From Streptomyces sp. S465 (lineage in GTDB: Bacteria > Actinomycetota > Actinomycetes > Streptomycetales > Streptomycetaceae), in the NCBI RefSeq assembly GCF_026898115.1, contig NZ_CP114036.1, positions 2,046,001 to 2,110,000 on the forward strand: 64,000 nucleotides of DNA, in the 5' to 3' direction. Under the pieces are notes generated by a model. The model worked only from the letters and a program-made list of their open reading frames with translations, made no database searches and was not told where the DNA came from. Both the position numbers and the translations under genes were made by a program. Shown here piece by piece: positions 37,705 to 47,690 of the stretch. Positions within the stretch are counted from its first letter, which is position 1. Each line of letters starts with the position of its first letter.

Positions 37705-38550
37705 TCAGAGCAGGCCGGCGCGGGGGCCGTCCGGCTCTTCGAGGCGCCGTTCATGGATGGCGCGGGCGAGATCGGCCACCTCTGCCTCGCTGAACCTCTT
37801 GAAACCGTCTTCGGTGATGGATGTGACGATCGGAAAAATACGGCGGGCGAGATCCGGCCCACCGGTCGCCGAATCGTCGTCGGCGGCGTCGTAGAGCGCC
37901 TGGAGCACGGCGGTCGCGGCCTGCTCCTCGGTCAGGTCATCGCGGTAGAGCTTCTTGAGCGCACCCCGGGCGAACATCGAACCCGAGCCGGTGACGGCGT
38001 AGCCGCGCTCCTCCGAACGCCCCCCGGTCACGTCGTAGGAGAAGATGCGCCCCTTCTCCCGGTCGACGTCCCACCCCGCGAAGAGCGGGACCACGGCAAG
38101 GCCCTGCATCGCCATGCCGAGGTTGCCGCGGATCATGGTCGACAGCCTGTTCGCCTTGCCCTCGAGCGAGAGCACGGTGCCCTCGACCTTCTCGAAGTGC
38201 TCCAGCTCGAGCTGGAAGAGCTTGACCATCTCCACGGCGATACCGGCGGTCCCCGCGATGCCGACGGCCGAGTACTCGTCGGTGGGGAAGACCTTCTCGA
38301 TGTCGCGCTGCGCGATGACATTGCCCATCGTGGCGCGGCGGTCACCGGCGAGCACCACGCCGCCGGGGAAGGTCACCGCCACGATCGTGGTGCCGTGGGG
38401 TGCCTCGATGGCGCCCTGCACCGGGGGCAGCGGACGGTTCCCCGGAAGCAGCTCGGGCGAGTGGTCGCCCAGGAAGTCCATGAAGGAGGACGAACCCGGC
38501 GTCAGGAAGGCAGCTGGTAGACGCCCGGTGCTACGAGTGTTGGCTTCCAC
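37705..38550 (-). CDS. prcB: Proteasome beta subunit (catalytic)
   Basis: 281 residues from GTG at 38550 ([21 protein letters not shown]). The propeptide ends at Gly53, exposing the catalytic Thr54 ([23 protein letters not shown]). The Lys/Asp of the active site lie in GDRRAT and the following conserved blocks. It forms the two inner rings of the 20S particle. Its first 49 bases overlap the 3' end of the endonuclease VII-like gene in another frame, which implies tight translational linkage. Confidence 0.96.
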   Translation of the reverse strand: MEANTRSTGRLPAAFLTPGSSSFMDFLGDHSPELLPGNRPLPPVQGAIEAPHGTTIVAVTFPGGVVLAGDRRATMGNVIAQRDIEKVFPTDEYSAVGIAGTAGIAVEMVKLFQLELEHFEKVEGTVLSLEGKANRLSTMIRGNLGMAMQGLAVVPLFAGWDVDREKGRIFSYDVTGGRSEERGYAVTGSGSMFARGALKKLYRDDLTEEQAATAVLQALYDAADDDSATGGPDLARRIFPIVTSITEDGFKRFSEAEVADLARAIHERRLEEPDGPRAGLL

Positions 38551-39092
38551 GCGTTTCCTTCCACGTATGTCGCAGCCCGCCTTATCACGTCGGGCTGATC
38601 CTTGAACTGCCCCAGTGCCGCGTTGCAGCTGAAGCACAGTACGCCCCGGACCCTACCCTTCTCATGGCAGTGATCCACATGTGCGGCCGGGGCAGCAAGG
38701 CATATACAGCAGACGCCTTGCTGCTCGGCAACCAGCGCGTCTGACTCCGCTGGCGTGAGGCCGTACCTGCGCTTGAAATAGCTGACCCGGTTCCGCTCTG
38801 CCCTGCACGCGCAGCAATAGCTCGCCCAGCCGTCCGACGAGGACTTGTTGCGCTCCCATTCGGAGTGCGGCTTCACCTCTTCGCACTGCGGACACCGTTC
38901 GCGTCCAGGCGGGGCCGGAGCCTTCTTACGGACCTTCTTCCCCTTGGCCTCCTGGCGTTGCCGGTAGTACTCGGCAGCGCACTCCCGGCAGTACGCCTGG
39001 AGGCCATCGGGCATGGACGTGTTGCTTGCGAAGGCAGCGCACGGCAGATACTGCTTGCAGCGCGAACAGCGCCTCGCTTCCGTCTCTTCCAT
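38502..39092 (-). CDS. Endonuclease VII-like HNH protein inside the proteasome operon
   Basis: 196 residues. Three zinc-binding Cys clusters ([13 protein letters not shown] ... [23 protein letters not shown] ... [39 protein letters not shown]). The last includes the DHCH and C..CN elements of the recombination endonuclease VII (ENDO VII / HNH) fold. ATG at 39092 fits the start. The gene sits between pup and prcB and overlaps the prcB start. Similar genes are known at this site in other actinobacteria, but their link to protein degradation is not established. Whether it cuts DNA here is unknown. Confidence 0.85.
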   Translation of the reverse strand: MEETEARRCSRCKQYLPCAAFASNTSMPDGLQAYCRECAAEYYRQRQEAKGKKVRKKAPAPPGRERCPQCEEVKPHSEWERNKSSSDGWASYCCACRAERNRVSYFKRRYGLTPAESDALVAEQQGVCCICLAAPAAHVDHCHEKGRVRGVLCFSCNAALGQFKDQPDVIRRAATYVEGNAWKPTLVAPGVYQLPS

Positions 39093-39137
39093 CACTCCGA
39101 GCAATCTCGCGACTTCACCTTGCAATCCAAGGCAAAA

Positions 39138-39356
39138 TCACTCTCCGCCCTTCTGAACAAAGGACCTCACGAAATCCTCTGCGTTCTCCTCCAAGACGTC
39201 GTCGATCTCGTCCAGCACGGAGTCGACGTCGTCGGAGAGCTTCTCCTGCCGCTCCTTGAGGTCCTCCGCGGCCTGCGCGTCCTGCGCCTGCTCCTCGACC
39301 TCCTCGGTCGAGCGCGACGCCTTCTGCTGCCCGCCGCCGGTGTCCTTGGTCGCCAT
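39138..39356 (-). CDS. pup: Prokaryotic ubiquitin-like protein Pup
   Basis: 72 residues from ATG at 39356 (MATKDTGGGQQKASRSTEEV), intrinsically disordered and acidic with the coiled-coil-forming middle (KLSDDVDSVLDEIDDVLEENAEDFV). It ends in VQKGGE: the C-terminal glutamate is already present, so deamidation by Dop is not needed before ligation by PafA. It tags proteins for the proteasome. Upstream of the endonuclease VII-like gene, same strand. Confidence 0.97.
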   Translation of the reverse strand: MATKDTGGGQQKASRSTEEVEEQAQDAQAAEDLKERQEKLSDDVDSVLDEIDDVLEENAEDFVRSFVQKGGE

Positions 39357-39491
39357 ATCCCTCACCCCGCTCGGTTCGCCCGCTGATTCGATCGGTCTCA
39401 AGATCAGACCCTACAAGCCGGGTCCGACATCGGCCTCCCACTCGCTACAACGCGCGGAGGCCACCTCGATGATTCCCGGCCCGGGGGCATT

Positions 39492-41003
39492 TCAGCCGCC
39501 CGAAAGCACCCGCACCAGGTCCTCCGCCGTGCGGCAGCGGTCCAGCAACTCCTTGACGTGGTTGCGGGTGCCGCGCAGCGGCTCCAGCGTGGGGACCCGT
39601 TGCAGAGAGTCACGGCCCGGCAGGTCGAAGATCACCGAGTCCCAGGAGGCCGCGGCGACGTCGTCGGCGTACTGCTCCAGGCAGCGGCCGCGGAAGTAGG
39701 CGCGGGTGTCCTCCGGGGGCTTGTTCTGGGCCCGTGCGACGTCCTGGTCGTCCAGCAGCCGCTTCATCTTGCCGCGGGCCACCAGCCGGTTGTACAGGCC
39801 CTTGTCGGGGCGTACGTCGGCGTACTGGAGGTCCACCAGATGGAGCCGGGCCGCGTCCCACTCCAGGGCGTCGCGCCGGCGGTAGCCCTCCATCAGCTCC
39901 CGCTTGGCGATCCAGTCCAGCTCGCCGGACAGGCTCATGGGGTCGCGCTCCAGCCGGTTCAGCACGTCCTCCCAGCGGGTCAGGACGTCCCGGGTCTGCT
40001 CGTCGGCGTCCGCGCCGAAGCGGTCCTCGACATATTTGCGGGCCAGCTCGAAGTACTCCATCTGGAGCTGCACCGCGGTCAGCGTACGGCCGCTGCGCAG
40101 GGTGACGAGACGGCGCAGAGTGGGGTCGTGCGAGACCTGGTGCAGGGTGCGCACCGGCTGGTCCACCGCGAGGTCCACGGCGATGAAGCCGTCCTCGATC
40201 ATCGACAGCACCAGGGAGGTGGTGCCGAGCTTGAGGTAGGTCGACAGCTCGGAGAGGTTGGCGTCCCCGATGATCACATGCAGCCGGCGGTACTTCTCGG
40301 CGTCGGCGTGCGGCTCGTCCCGGGTGTTGATGATCGGGCGCTTGAGCGTGGTCTCCAGACCGACCTCGACCTCGAAGTAGTCGGCCCGCTGGCTGATCTG
40401 GAAGCCGTGCTCATGGCCGTCCTGGCCGATGCCGACGCGTCCGGCGCCCGCGACGACCTGGCGGGAGACGAAGAAGGGCGTCAGATGGCGCACGATGTCC
40501 GAGAAGGCGGTCTCCCGCTTCATCAGGTAGTTCTCATGCGTGCCGTAGGAGGCGCCCTTGTTGTCGGTGTTGTTCTTGTAGAGGTGGATGGGCTGGCCGC
40601 CGGGCAGCTCCGCGGCGCGCAGCGCGGCCTCGGCCATGATGCGCTCACCCGCCTTGTCCCAGAGCACCGCGTCCCGGGGGTTGGTGACCTCGGGGGCGGA
40701 GTATTCGGGGTGGGCATGGTCCACATAGAGCCGTGCGCCGTTGGTGAGGATCACGTTGGCCAGGCCGATGTCCTCGTCCGTGAGCTGGCTGGCGTCCGCG
40801 GACTCGCGCGCGAGGTCGAAGCCGCGGGCGTCCCGCAGTGGGTTCTCCTCCTCGAAGTCCCAGCGGGCGCGGCGCGCCCGGTGCATCGCCGCCGCGTAGG
40901 CGTTGACGACCTGGGACGAGGTGAGCATGGCATTGGCATTCGGGTGCCCGGGGACGGAGATTCCGTACTCCGTCTCGATTCCCATTACGCGCCGTACGGT
41001 CAT
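39492..41003 (-). CDS. dop: Pup deamidase/depupylase Dop
   Basis: 503 residues, paralogue of PafA. It has [20 protein letters not shown] with the metal-binding glutamates, the Dop-type insertion after residue 40 ([21 protein letters not shown]), [15 protein letters not shown] with the nucleophile Asp, [20 protein letters not shown] and [29 protein letters not shown]. It removes Pup from conjugates. As Pup here ends in Glu, the deamidase activity would be redundant. Lies upstream of pup in the same transcription direction. Confidence 0.97.
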   Translation of the reverse strand: MTVRRVMGIETEYGISVPGHPNANAMLTSSQVVNAYAAAMHRARRARWDFEEENPLRDARGFDLARESADASQLTDEDIGLANVILTNGARLYVDHAHPEYSAPEVTNPRDAVLWDKAGERIMAEAALRAAELPGGQPIHLYKNNTDNKGASYGTHENYLMKRETAFSDIVRHLTPFFVSRQVVAGAGRVGIGQDGHEHGFQISQRADYFEVEVGLETTLKRPIINTRDEPHADAEKYRRLHVIIGDANLSELSTYLKLGTTSLVLSMIEDGFIAVDLAVDQPVRTLHQVSHDPTLRRLVTLRSGRTLTAVQLQMEYFELARKYVEDRFGADADEQTRDVLTRWEDVLNRLERDPMSLSGELDWIAKRELMEGYRRRDALEWDAARLHLVDLQYADVRPDKGLYNRLVARGKMKRLLDDQDVARAQNKPPEDTRAYFRGRCLEQYADDVAAASWDSVIFDLPGRDSLQRVPTLEPLRGTRNHVKELLDRCRTAEDLVRVLSGG

Positions 41004-41214
41004 GCGGCCCTCCTTGCCCGGCGCCGCCCCCGGCTGGGGTCGGCACTCAAGTACCGCTGCGTTTCCGGTCCGTGTGCGGCCCCCGATCCCCCATGCCGCG
41101 CGTGTGCGGTACCGAAGAGCCTAGAACGGCCAAGCGGTGCTGCGGAGATCATTTCAGTCATTGCTCCGGTCGGGCTCGTAGGACTCATACGAAGAATGCG
41201 GTCCGAAAAGCGCA

Positions 41215-41254
41215 TCCGGCTGCGGATGCCCCGTCCAGGACATCCGCAGCCGGA
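41215..41254 (-). terminator. Terminator hairpin after arc
   Basis: TCCGGCTGCGGATG (41215-41228) pairs perfectly with CATCCGCAGCCGGA (41241-41254), just downstream of the arc stop. It probably separates arc from the dop transcript. Confidence 0.75.
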
Positions 41255-41262
41255 CCGCGGTG

Positions 41263-43029
41263 TTACAGGTACTGACCGGTGTTCGCCACCGTGTCGATGG
41301 AGCGTCCGGTGTCCGCGCCCTGCTTTCCGGTGACCAGGGTGCGGATGTAGACGATCCGCTCGCCCTTCTTACCGGAGATCCGGGCCCAGTCGTCCGGATT
41401 CGTGGTGTTGGGCAGGTCCTCGTTCTCCTTGAACTCGTCCACGCACGCGGCGAGCAGGTGGGAGACGCGAAGGCCCTTCTGGTTGTGGTCCAGGAAGTCC
41501 TTGATCGCCATCTTCTTGGCGCGGTCCACGATGTTCTGGATCATGGCGCCGGAGTTGAAGTCCTTGAAGTAGAGGACTTCCTTGTCGCCATTGGCGTAGG
41601 TGACCTCCAGGAAGCGGTTCTCCTCGGACTCGGTGTACATCTGCTCGACCACCGACTGGATCATCCCGCCGATCGCGGCCTTGGGCGACCCGCCGTGCTC
41701 GGAGAGGTCGTCCGTGTGGATCGGCAGGGACTCCGTCAGGTACTTCGAGAAGATGTCCTTGGCGGCCTCGGCGTCCGGACGCTCGATCTTGATCTTCACA
41801 TCGAGGCGGCCGGGGCGCAGGATCGCCGGGTCGATCATGTCCTCACGGTTGGAGGCGCCGATGACGATCACATTCTCCAGGCCCTCCACACCGTCGATCT
41901 CGGAGAGCAGCTGCGGGACGATGGTGTTCTCCACGTCCGAGCTGACCCCGGAGCCACGGGTGCGGAAGAGCGAGTCCATCTCGTCGAAGAAGACGATGAC
42001 GGGTGTGCCCTCGCTGGCCTTCTCCCGGGCCCGCTGGAAGACCAGCCGGATGTGCCGCTCCGTCTCGCCGACGTACTTGTTGAGCAGCTCGGGGCCCTTG
42101 ATGTTGAGGAAGAAGCTCTTCCCCGCGGGCTTCCCGGTCACCTCGGCGACCTTCTTGGCAAGGGAGTTGGCCACGGCCTTGGCGATCAGCGTCTTGCCGC
42201 AGCCGGGCGGGCCGTACAGCAGCACGCCCTTGGGCGGCCGCAGTTCGTGCTCCTTGAAGAGGTCGGGGTAGAGATAGGGGAGCTCGACCGCGTCGCGGAT
42301 CAGCTCGATCTGGTTTCCCAGACCGCCGATCTTGTTGTAGTCGATGTCCGGAACCTCTTCGAGGACGAGCTCTTCGACCTCGCTCTTCGGGACGACCTCG
42401 TAGACGTAGCCGGACCGGGGCTCGAGCAGCAGGGCGTCACCGGGGCGGATGGTGGTGTGCAGCAGCGGCTCGGCCAGCCGCACCACCCGCTCCTCGTCGG
42501 TGTGCCCGATCACCAGGGCGCGCTCGCCGTCCTCAAGGACCTCCTTGAGGGTGACGATGTCCCCGGCGCGCTCGAACTCCATGGCCTCGACCACATTGAG
42601 CGCCTCGTTGAGCATGACCTCCTGGCCGCGCTTGAGGTCGTCGAGCTCGACACTTGGGCTGACATTCACGCGGAGTTTACGACCACCGGTGAAGATGTCG
42701 GCGGTACCGTCCTCGTTCGCCTGCAGAAAGGCACCGAATCCGGCCGGCGGCTGCGCGAGCCGGTCGACCTCCTCCTTGAGGGCCACGATCTGGTCGCGGG
42801 CCTCACGGAGTGTGTTCGCGAGCCGCTCGTTCTGTGCGGACACTCCCGCCAGATTGGTCTGCAGCTCGACGATCCGCTCTTCGAGAATCCTCGTATGACG
42901 CGGAGAGTCGGCGAGCTTGCGGCGCAGGACGGCGATTTCCTGCTCGAGATAGGCAACCTGGCCGGCAGGGTCGTCAGACCCCCGCCCCGGCCGGATGCCG
43001 CGGTTGATGTCGTCGTCGTGGGCTGCCAC
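41263..43029 (-). CDS. arc: Proteasome-associated AAA ATPase ARC/Mpa
   Basis: 588 residues from GTG at 43029 ([16 protein letters not shown]), which is preceded by GGAGGAGG at a spacing of 8. N-terminal coiled coil about 23-92 ([17 protein letters not shown]...) that captures Pup, two OB-type domains (about 95-220), then the AAA module: Walker A GPPGCGKT at 273-280, Walker B FFDEMDS at 347-353, sensor and arginine regions [16 protein letters not shown]. The C-terminus GQYL carries the penultimate Tyr used to dock into the proteasome alpha ring. It unfolds pupylated proteins and feeds them to PrcAB. Confidence 0.97.
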   Translation of the reverse strand: MAAHDDDINRGIRPGRGSDDPAGQVAYLEQEIAVLRRKLADSPRHTRILEERIVELQTNLAGVSAQNERLANTLREARDQIVALKEEVDRLAQPPAGFGAFLQANEDGTADIFTGGRKLRVNVSPSVELDDLKRGQEVMLNEALNVVEAMEFERAGDIVTLKEVLEDGERALVIGHTDEERVVRLAEPLLHTTIRPGDALLLEPRSGYVYEVVPKSEVEELVLEEVPDIDYNKIGGLGNQIELIRDAVELPYLYPDLFKEHELRPPKGVLLYGPPGCGKTLIAKAVANSLAKKVAEVTGKPAGKSFFLNIKGPELLNKYVGETERHIRLVFQRAREKASEGTPVIVFFDEMDSLFRTRGSGVSSDVENTIVPQLLSEIDGVEGLENVIVIGASNREDMIDPAILRPGRLDVKIKIERPDAEAAKDIFSKYLTESLPIHTDDLSEHGGSPKAAIGGMIQSVVEQMYTESEENRFLEVTYANGDKEVLYFKDFNSGAMIQNIVDRAKKMAIKDFLDHNQKGLRVSHLLAACVDEFKENEDLPNTTNPDDWARISGKKGERIVYIRTLVTGKQGADTGRSIDTVANTGQYL

Positions 43030-43286
43030 GGTCCTCACCTCCTCCAAGGGGAGCTGGACGCTTCCTGACCCTACCTGGGCCGGTGCGGGTTGAAACCCCT
43101 AGATCACAAACCCGGTCGGCGTGTGTCCGATCTTCACCCTTGCGCACTCCCTCACGCCAGGTGAATACCCACCCAACAACATCGGAAAGCGACCGGTTGT
43201 ATCGTCGACACGGTCAACACCCGTCAGGGTTGGCGATATTTAGACAATGTTGAATGGCGTATCGAAGGAACAGCAGGGGGCACACC

Positions 43287-43577
43287 GTGCGGAACGAGGA
43301 GCTCGGCGATCTTGAAGTCTGGATCGACCAGGATCTGTGCACCGGCGATGGCATCTGCGCCCAGTACGCTCCCGAGGTCTTCGAACTCGACATCGACGGT
43401 CTAGCCTACGTCAAGAGCGCCGATGATGAGCTGCTCCAGGACAAGGGCGCGACCACACCGGTCCCCCTGGCGCTGCTGACCGAGGTCAGGGATTCCGCCA
43501 AGGAGTGCCCCGGCGACTGCATCCATGTACGGCGCGTCACCGACCGGGTCGAGGTCTACGGCCCGGACGCGGAGTGA
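43287..43577 (+). CDS. Ferredoxin (3Fe-4S type)
   Basis: 96 residues from GTG at 43287 (RNEELGDLEVWIDQDLCTG); a GGGGG run lies about 10 bases upstream. The iron-sulfur ligands are C-x5-C (CTGDGIC) and C-x3-C within ECPGDCIHVRR. The spacing without the second Cys of a CxxC resembles one-cluster 3Fe-4S ferredoxins that serve actinobacterial cytochromes P450 and similar oxidoreductases. It is divergent from arc across a 257-base gap. No partner gene is adjacent. Confidence 0.85.
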   Translation: MRNEELGDLEVWIDQDLCTGDGICAQYAPEVFELDIDGLAYVKSADDELLQDKGATTPVPLALLTEVRDSAKECPGDCIHVRRVTDRVEVYGPDAE

Positions 43578-43595
43578 CGCCCCGCGAGTAACCGC

Positions 43596-44195
43596 TCACA
43601 CACTCCCCGGCACCGGCAGTGCCTTCAGTACGAACTTGCCGTCCCGCCACTGCCAGTTGACCTTGCGCTGGCGATCCGGACAGCAGCGCGGGACATCGGC
43701 CGACGAGTATCCCAGCAGGGTGGCCGAAACCGTCTTTCCGCGCACCGCGAAATCGCGGACGCTCATCCCTTCCTTCGGGTCGACGAACGTGGCCACCACA
43801 CGGGGCGCGGCGCCCGCGCGGGCCGGCTGGGAGAGCACATACACGCCGCTGGGCGGGGTACCGAAGGCGGAGGGGCAGCGCACCACGGCGACGGTCTCGG
43901 GCCGCCCGTCCCCGTCCAGGTCCGCCGAGGCCCGGTCGGTGACATCGGGCCTGGAGCGCCCGCAGTCCACCGGGTAGTCCGCGGCGCGGGGGTCGGGGGC
44001 CTGTCCGGCCGGAAGGCCGCCGGTCCGGGGGGCGGAGACGGCGGCGGACGTGGTGGCCTTGGCGCCGGTGGGCTCGAGGACCGAGGCCCCGGCGATGACG
44101 GCGGCCACGGCGGCCGCGGTCGCGACCCAATGCACCGGACGGGGACGGGTGTGCGCGAGATCCGGGCCCAGAGGCTGCACGCGGGATGACTCCAT
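43596..44195 (-). CDS. Membrane-anchored hypothetical protein with FG-GAP-like segment
   Basis: 199 residues from ATG at 44195. A single hydrophobic segment (VHWVATAAAVAAVIAGASVL, about 20-40) acts as signal anchor, then a Ser/Pro/Ala-rich linker and a small extracellular domain. DRASADLDGDGRPETVAVVRCP resembles calcium-binding FG-GAP/DxDxDG repeats. Four cysteines (DCGRS, RCPS, CCPDR) may form disulfides. No named family recognised. The gene converges on the ferredoxin gene. Confidence 0.7.
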   Translation of the reverse strand: MESSRVQPLGPDLAHTRPRPVHWVATAAAVAAVIAGASVLEPTGAKATTSAAVSAPRTGGLPAGQAPDPRAADYPVDCGRSRPDVTDRASADLDGDGRPETVAVVRCPSAFGTPPSGVYVLSQPARAGAAPRVVATFVDPKEGMSVRDFAVRGKTVSATLLGYSSADVPRCCPDRQRKVNWQWRDGKFVLKALPVPGSV

Positions 44196-44339
44196 GTGAG
44201 GGCTGCGGCGGGAGATGCCCCGCATCGTGCCACATTTCACAGCGGCGCGGCCACCGTTCCCGCACGGGGAGTCCGGTGGCCGCGCCGAGCCGTCACGGCG
44301 GTGTGTGGTGCCGGTGTCCGGCGGGTGGCCGTCAGGCCG

Positions 44340-45317
44340 TCAGGCGTCGCCGGAGGGGGCGTCCGGGCCGCTGGATGCGCCCTGAGCGCCTCCTGGGGCG
44401 TCCGTGGCGCCGGTGCCCTTGGGGGTGTCCTTCGCCGTCCCCCAGCCCACGTAGTCCTCGCCGTAGGCCCCCTTGGCGGGCCTGCGGCGGCGCATCGGGG
44501 GTTCCACGCCGTCCGCGAGACGGCGAGCGGTGAGCAGGAAGCCGGTGTGGCCGATCATGCGGTGGTCGGGCCGCACCGCGAGGCCCTCGACGTGCCAGGT
44601 GCGCACCATGGTCTCCCAGGCGGACGGCTCGTTGAAGGTGCCGTGCTCGCGGATCGCCTCCACGGTGCGGGCGAGCTGGGTGGTGGTGGCGACGTACGCG
44701 CACAGGATGCCGCCGGGGACGAGCGCCTTGGACACCGGCTCCAGGCACTCCCAGGGGGCGAGCATGTCCAGGATCACGCGGTCCACGTCGGTGTCGCTGA
44801 GGTTGTCCTGGAGGTCGCCGACGGTGAGCCGCCAGGCGGGGTGCGGGGCGCCGAAGTAGCGCTCCACGTTCTGGGCGGCGATCTCGGCGAAGTCGGCCCG
44901 GCGCTCGTAGGAGTGCAGCATGCCCTGGTCGCCGATGGCCCGCAGCAGGAAGGTGGAGAGCGAGCCGGAGCCGACGCCCGCCTCGACGACGCGTGCGCCG
45001 GGGAAGATGTCGGCCATCGCCAGGATCTGCCCCGCGTCCTTGGGGTAGACCACGGCGGCACCGCGTGGCATGGACAGAACATAGTCGGGGAGCAGGGGAC
45101 GCAGCGCGAGGTACGCGACGTTTCCCGTGGTACGCACGACGGTTCCCTCGGGGGCGCCGATCAGCTCGTCATGAGGGAAGGACCCCTTGTGGGTGTGGAA
45201 ATTCTTCCCGGCCTCGAGCGTGAAGGTGTAGTGGCGTCCCTTGGGGTCGGTGAGCTGGACCTGGTCCCCGACCTGGAAGGGCCCGCGACGGCGGGCGGCA
45301 CCGGTCGGTTCGGACAT
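44340..45317 (-). CDS. trmI: tRNA (adenine-N1)-methyltransferase TrmI
   Basis: 325 residues of the class I SAM methyltransferase that makes m1A58 in the T-loop of tRNA. N-terminal small domain (FQVGDQVQLTDPKGRHYTF), then the SAM motif VVEAGVGSGSLSTFLL (about 110-125), motif II YERRADFAEIAAQNVERYF, motif IV VDRVILDMLAPWECL, and the motif CAYVATTTQL. The C-terminal 45 residues are a Gly/Asp/Ser-rich tail. Location next to the arc-dop-pup region is common in actinobacteria. Confidence 0.95.
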   Translation of the reverse strand: MSEPTGAARRRGPFQVGDQVQLTDPKGRHYTFTLEAGKNFHTHKGSFPHDELIGAPEGTVVRTTGNVAYLALRPLLPDYVLSMPRGAAVVYPKDAGQILAMADIFPGARVVEAGVGSGSLSTFLLRAIGDQGMLHSYERRADFAEIAAQNVERYFGAPHPAWRLTVGDLQDNLSDTDVDRVILDMLAPWECLEPVSKALVPGGILCAYVATTTQLARTVEAIREHGTFNEPSAWETMVRTWHVEGLAVRPDHRMIGHTGFLLTARRLADGVEPPMRRRRPAKGAYGEDYVGWGTAKDTPKGTGATDAPGGAQGASSGPDAPSGDA

Positions 45318-45379
45318 GTGAACAGCCTACCGGGCGCTTCCCCGTGCCCGGACCACGCCCGGGGACCGGCCTCACGGCC

Positions 45380-46624
45380 TCAGCCCGAGGGCGTCCTGGC
45401 CATGGCCGCCACGAAGGCGCGCTCGACATCGGCCGTGGAGAGCACCCCGTAGACCTCGCCGGTCTCCTCGACCACCAGGTACTCGGTGGCCGGGGTGGCC
45501 CGCAGGGTGTCCAGCAGCTCCTCGCCGGTGAGCTCGGCGGAGACCCGCATACCGTCCTTGAGGTCCTGGGCGAGACCGCTGACCGCGACCCAGGGGCGGC
45601 GGTGCTCGGGGACGCCCACGATGGCCGCCTCGCGCACCACGGCGGTCGGCGTGCCGTGGCCGTCCACCACGACCAGGGCGCGGGCCCCGGCCTCGTTCGC
45701 CCGGCGCAGCGCCTCCGAGAGCGGGGTGTCGGCCGCCACGGGGACGGCGCGCCGGGTGAGCGTACGGGCGCGCAGGTCCGGCAGCCGCTCCCGCAGCCGG
45801 GCCATGCGCAGGCTGTTGCCCGCGCCGGTCCAGATGATCGCGGCGAGTATGGCGGCCAGCAGCGCGTCGGTGAGCGAGTCGACACTGCCGAAGCTCTGCG
45901 GCTCCTCGCCGAGCCCGCCCGCCTGGGTGAGCAGCGGCAGCCCGACGAGCACCGCGACGGCGAGCGCGCGGCCGCTCCAGGCGGCGGCGACGGTGCCGGT
46001 CATCGGCCGGCCGCTGAGCTTCCACACCACGGCGCGCAGCATCCGCCCGCCGTCCAGCGGCAGGCCGGGGAGCAGGTTGAACACGGCCACGATCAGGTTG
46101 GAGATCATCAGCCCGGCGAGCAGCACCCCGGGCACCGTGCCGGGCTCCACGAGCAGCATGCCCAGGTAGAACAGGCCCGAGAGGACCAGGGAGAGCAGCG
46201 GGCCGACGAAGGCGAGCACGAACTCCCGGCCGGGAGTCTCGGTCTCCTTCTCGATCTCCGAGACGCCGCCGAAGAACTGGAGCTGGATCCGGCGCACCGG
46301 CAGCTTGAAGCGGAGCGCGGCCACGGTGTGGGCGAGCTCGTGCACCAGGACGGAGGCGTAGAAGGCCACCGCGAAGAAGAGCGAGACCAGATACCGGGCG
46401 GCGCCGAGCTCGGGCAGCACCCGGTCCAGCTGACCGCCGAAGACCCAGGTGATGAGGGCTGCGACCAGGAACCAGCTGGGCGAGACGTACACGGGCACGC
46501 CGAACGGCCGGCCCATGAGAAACCCGCCGCCCACCTCGCGTGGGCGCGGCTGTTTGCCGTCCTCGGGCTCGGTCGCGCGGTCCGATTCCCCGTTGTCGGA
46601 CTGCCGCTGCCCGCTGTTGTCCAC
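45380..46624 (-). CDS. Site-2 protease family (M50) zinc metallopeptidase with CBS domains
   Basis: 414 residues from GTG at 46624 (DNSGQRQSDNGESDRATEP); the upstream open frame overlaps the divergent nuclease gene and is not family-like. Membrane segments start near residue 40. The zinc site is VLVHELAHTV (about 93-102), the third ligand region NLLPGLPLDGGRMLRA. The C-terminal portion (about 285-414) holds two CBS domains (VPVAADTPLSEALRR..., SAELTGEELLDTLRA...). It probably cleaves membrane proteins such as anti-sigma factors; the substrate is unknown. Confidence 0.9.
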   Translation of the reverse strand: MDNSGQRQSDNGESDRATEPEDGKQPRPREVGGGFLMGRPFGVPVYVSPSWFLVAALITWVFGGQLDRVLPELGAARYLVSLFFAVAFYASVLVHELAHTVAALRFKLPVRRIQLQFFGGVSEIEKETETPGREFVLAFVGPLLSLVLSGLFYLGMLLVEPGTVPGVLLAGLMISNLIVAVFNLLPGLPLDGGRMLRAVVWKLSGRPMTGTVAAAWSGRALAVAVLVGLPLLTQAGGLGEEPQSFGSVDSLTDALLAAILAAIIWTGAGNSLRMARLRERLPDLRARTLTRRAVPVAADTPLSEALRRANEAGARALVVVDGHGTPTAVVREAAIVGVPEHRRPWVAVSGLAQDLKDGMRVSAELTGEELLDTLRATPATEYLVVEETGEVYGVLSTADVERAFVAAMARTPSG

Positions 46625-46752
46625 GGTGTCCCCTCGTCGGATGCTCGGTCGCACCCCTCTTTTGATACGGTCCCCACGATCATGCAGTGCGAGGGGCTCG
46701 GACGTCGATGGTATGCGTCCGGCTGTCGGTGGCGGGTCGTAGGGTCTTCGCC

Positions 46753-47676
46753 ATGGGAACCACCACCGGAGCCACCGCCGGGAAGGCCGAACCGGCGGAC
46801 GGACCACGGAAGTCCGCCCGCGCCGCCTCGTTGTCACCGTCACGGGCGGCCGATTTCATGCGGTGCCCGCTGCTGTACCGCTTCCGAGTGATCGACAAGC
46901 TGCCGGAGAAGCCCAGCGCGGCGGCCACCCGCGGCACGGTGGTCCACGCGGTGCTGGAGCGGCTCTTCGACGCGCCGGCCGCCGAGCGCACCGCGCCGCG
47001 GGCGCGGGCGATGGTGCCGCGGGAGTGGGAGCGGCTGCTGGCGGCCAAGCCGGAGCTGGCGGAGCTGTTCCAGGAGGAGGGCGGCGGCCCGGCGCCGGAG
47101 CGGCTGGCCGAGTGGCTGGCGGGGGCCGAGGCGCTGGTGGAGCAGTGGTTCTCGCTGGAGGATCCGGCCCGTCTGGAGCCCGCGGAGCGGGAGCTGTTCG
47201 TGGAGACGGAGCTGGAGTCCGGGCTGACGCTGCGCGGGATCATCGACCGGATCGACATCGCTCCGACAGGTGATGTACGGATCGTGGACTACAAGACGGG
47301 AAAGGCCCCCGCTCCGCAGTACGCGGGCGAGGCCCTGTTCCAGATGAAGTTCTACGCCTTGGTGCTGTGGCGGCTGCGCGGGGTGATCCCGCGCCGGCTC
47401 CAGCTGGTCTATCTGGGCAGCGGCGATGTGCTGACGTACGACCCGGACGAACGGGATCTGCGGGCGGTGGAGCGCAAGGTGCTGGCCCTGTGGGAGGCGA
47501 TCCGGCTGGCCACCGAGACGGGTGCCTTCGTCCCGCGGCAGACCAGGCTCTGCGGCTGGTGCGACCACCAGGCCCACTGCCCGGAGTTCGGGGGCACGCC
47601 GCCGCCGTACCCGTTGGCGGTGGTCCCTGTTCAGTCCGGGCCGTCCGGGCAGTCCGGCAGAATGGACGCGGTCTAG
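46753..47676 (+). CDS. RecB-family PD-(D/E)XK nuclease with Fe-S-type cysteines
   Basis: 307 residues from ATG at 46753. The Cas4/RecB-type core: LSPSRAADFMRCPLLYRFRV, RGTVVHAVLERLF, then the catalytic block LRGIIDRIDIAPTGDVRIVDYKTGK (Asp...Asp-Tyr-Lys). Cys at RCPL plus C-x2-C-x5-C at the C-terminus (LCGWCDHQAHC) can hold a 4Fe-4S cluster, as in AddB/Cas4 nucleases. It probably acts in DNA repair or processing. The divergent gene is the site-2 protease; the next gene is 14 bases downstream. Confidence 0.92.
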   Translation: MGTTTGATAGKAEPADGPRKSARAASLSPSRAADFMRCPLLYRFRVIDKLPEKPSAAATRGTVVHAVLERLFDAPAAERTAPRARAMVPREWERLLAAKPELAELFQEEGGGPAPERLAEWLAGAEALVEQWFSLEDPARLEPAERELFVETELESGLTLRGIIDRIDIAPTGDVRIVDYKTGKAPAPQYAGEALFQMKFYALVLWRLRGVIPRRLQLVYLGSGDVLTYDPDERDLRAVERKVLALWEAIRLATETGAFVPRQTRLCGWCDHQAHCPEFGGTPPPYPLAVVPVQSGPSGQSGRMDAV

Positions 47677-47690
47677 CGAAGGAGTTCCCC

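Noticed and set aside
46625-46843. N-terminal extension of the site-2 protease
   Set aside because: The extra 73 codons are basic, lack family similarity and overlap the divergent nuclease gene; GTG at 46624 fits the family better.
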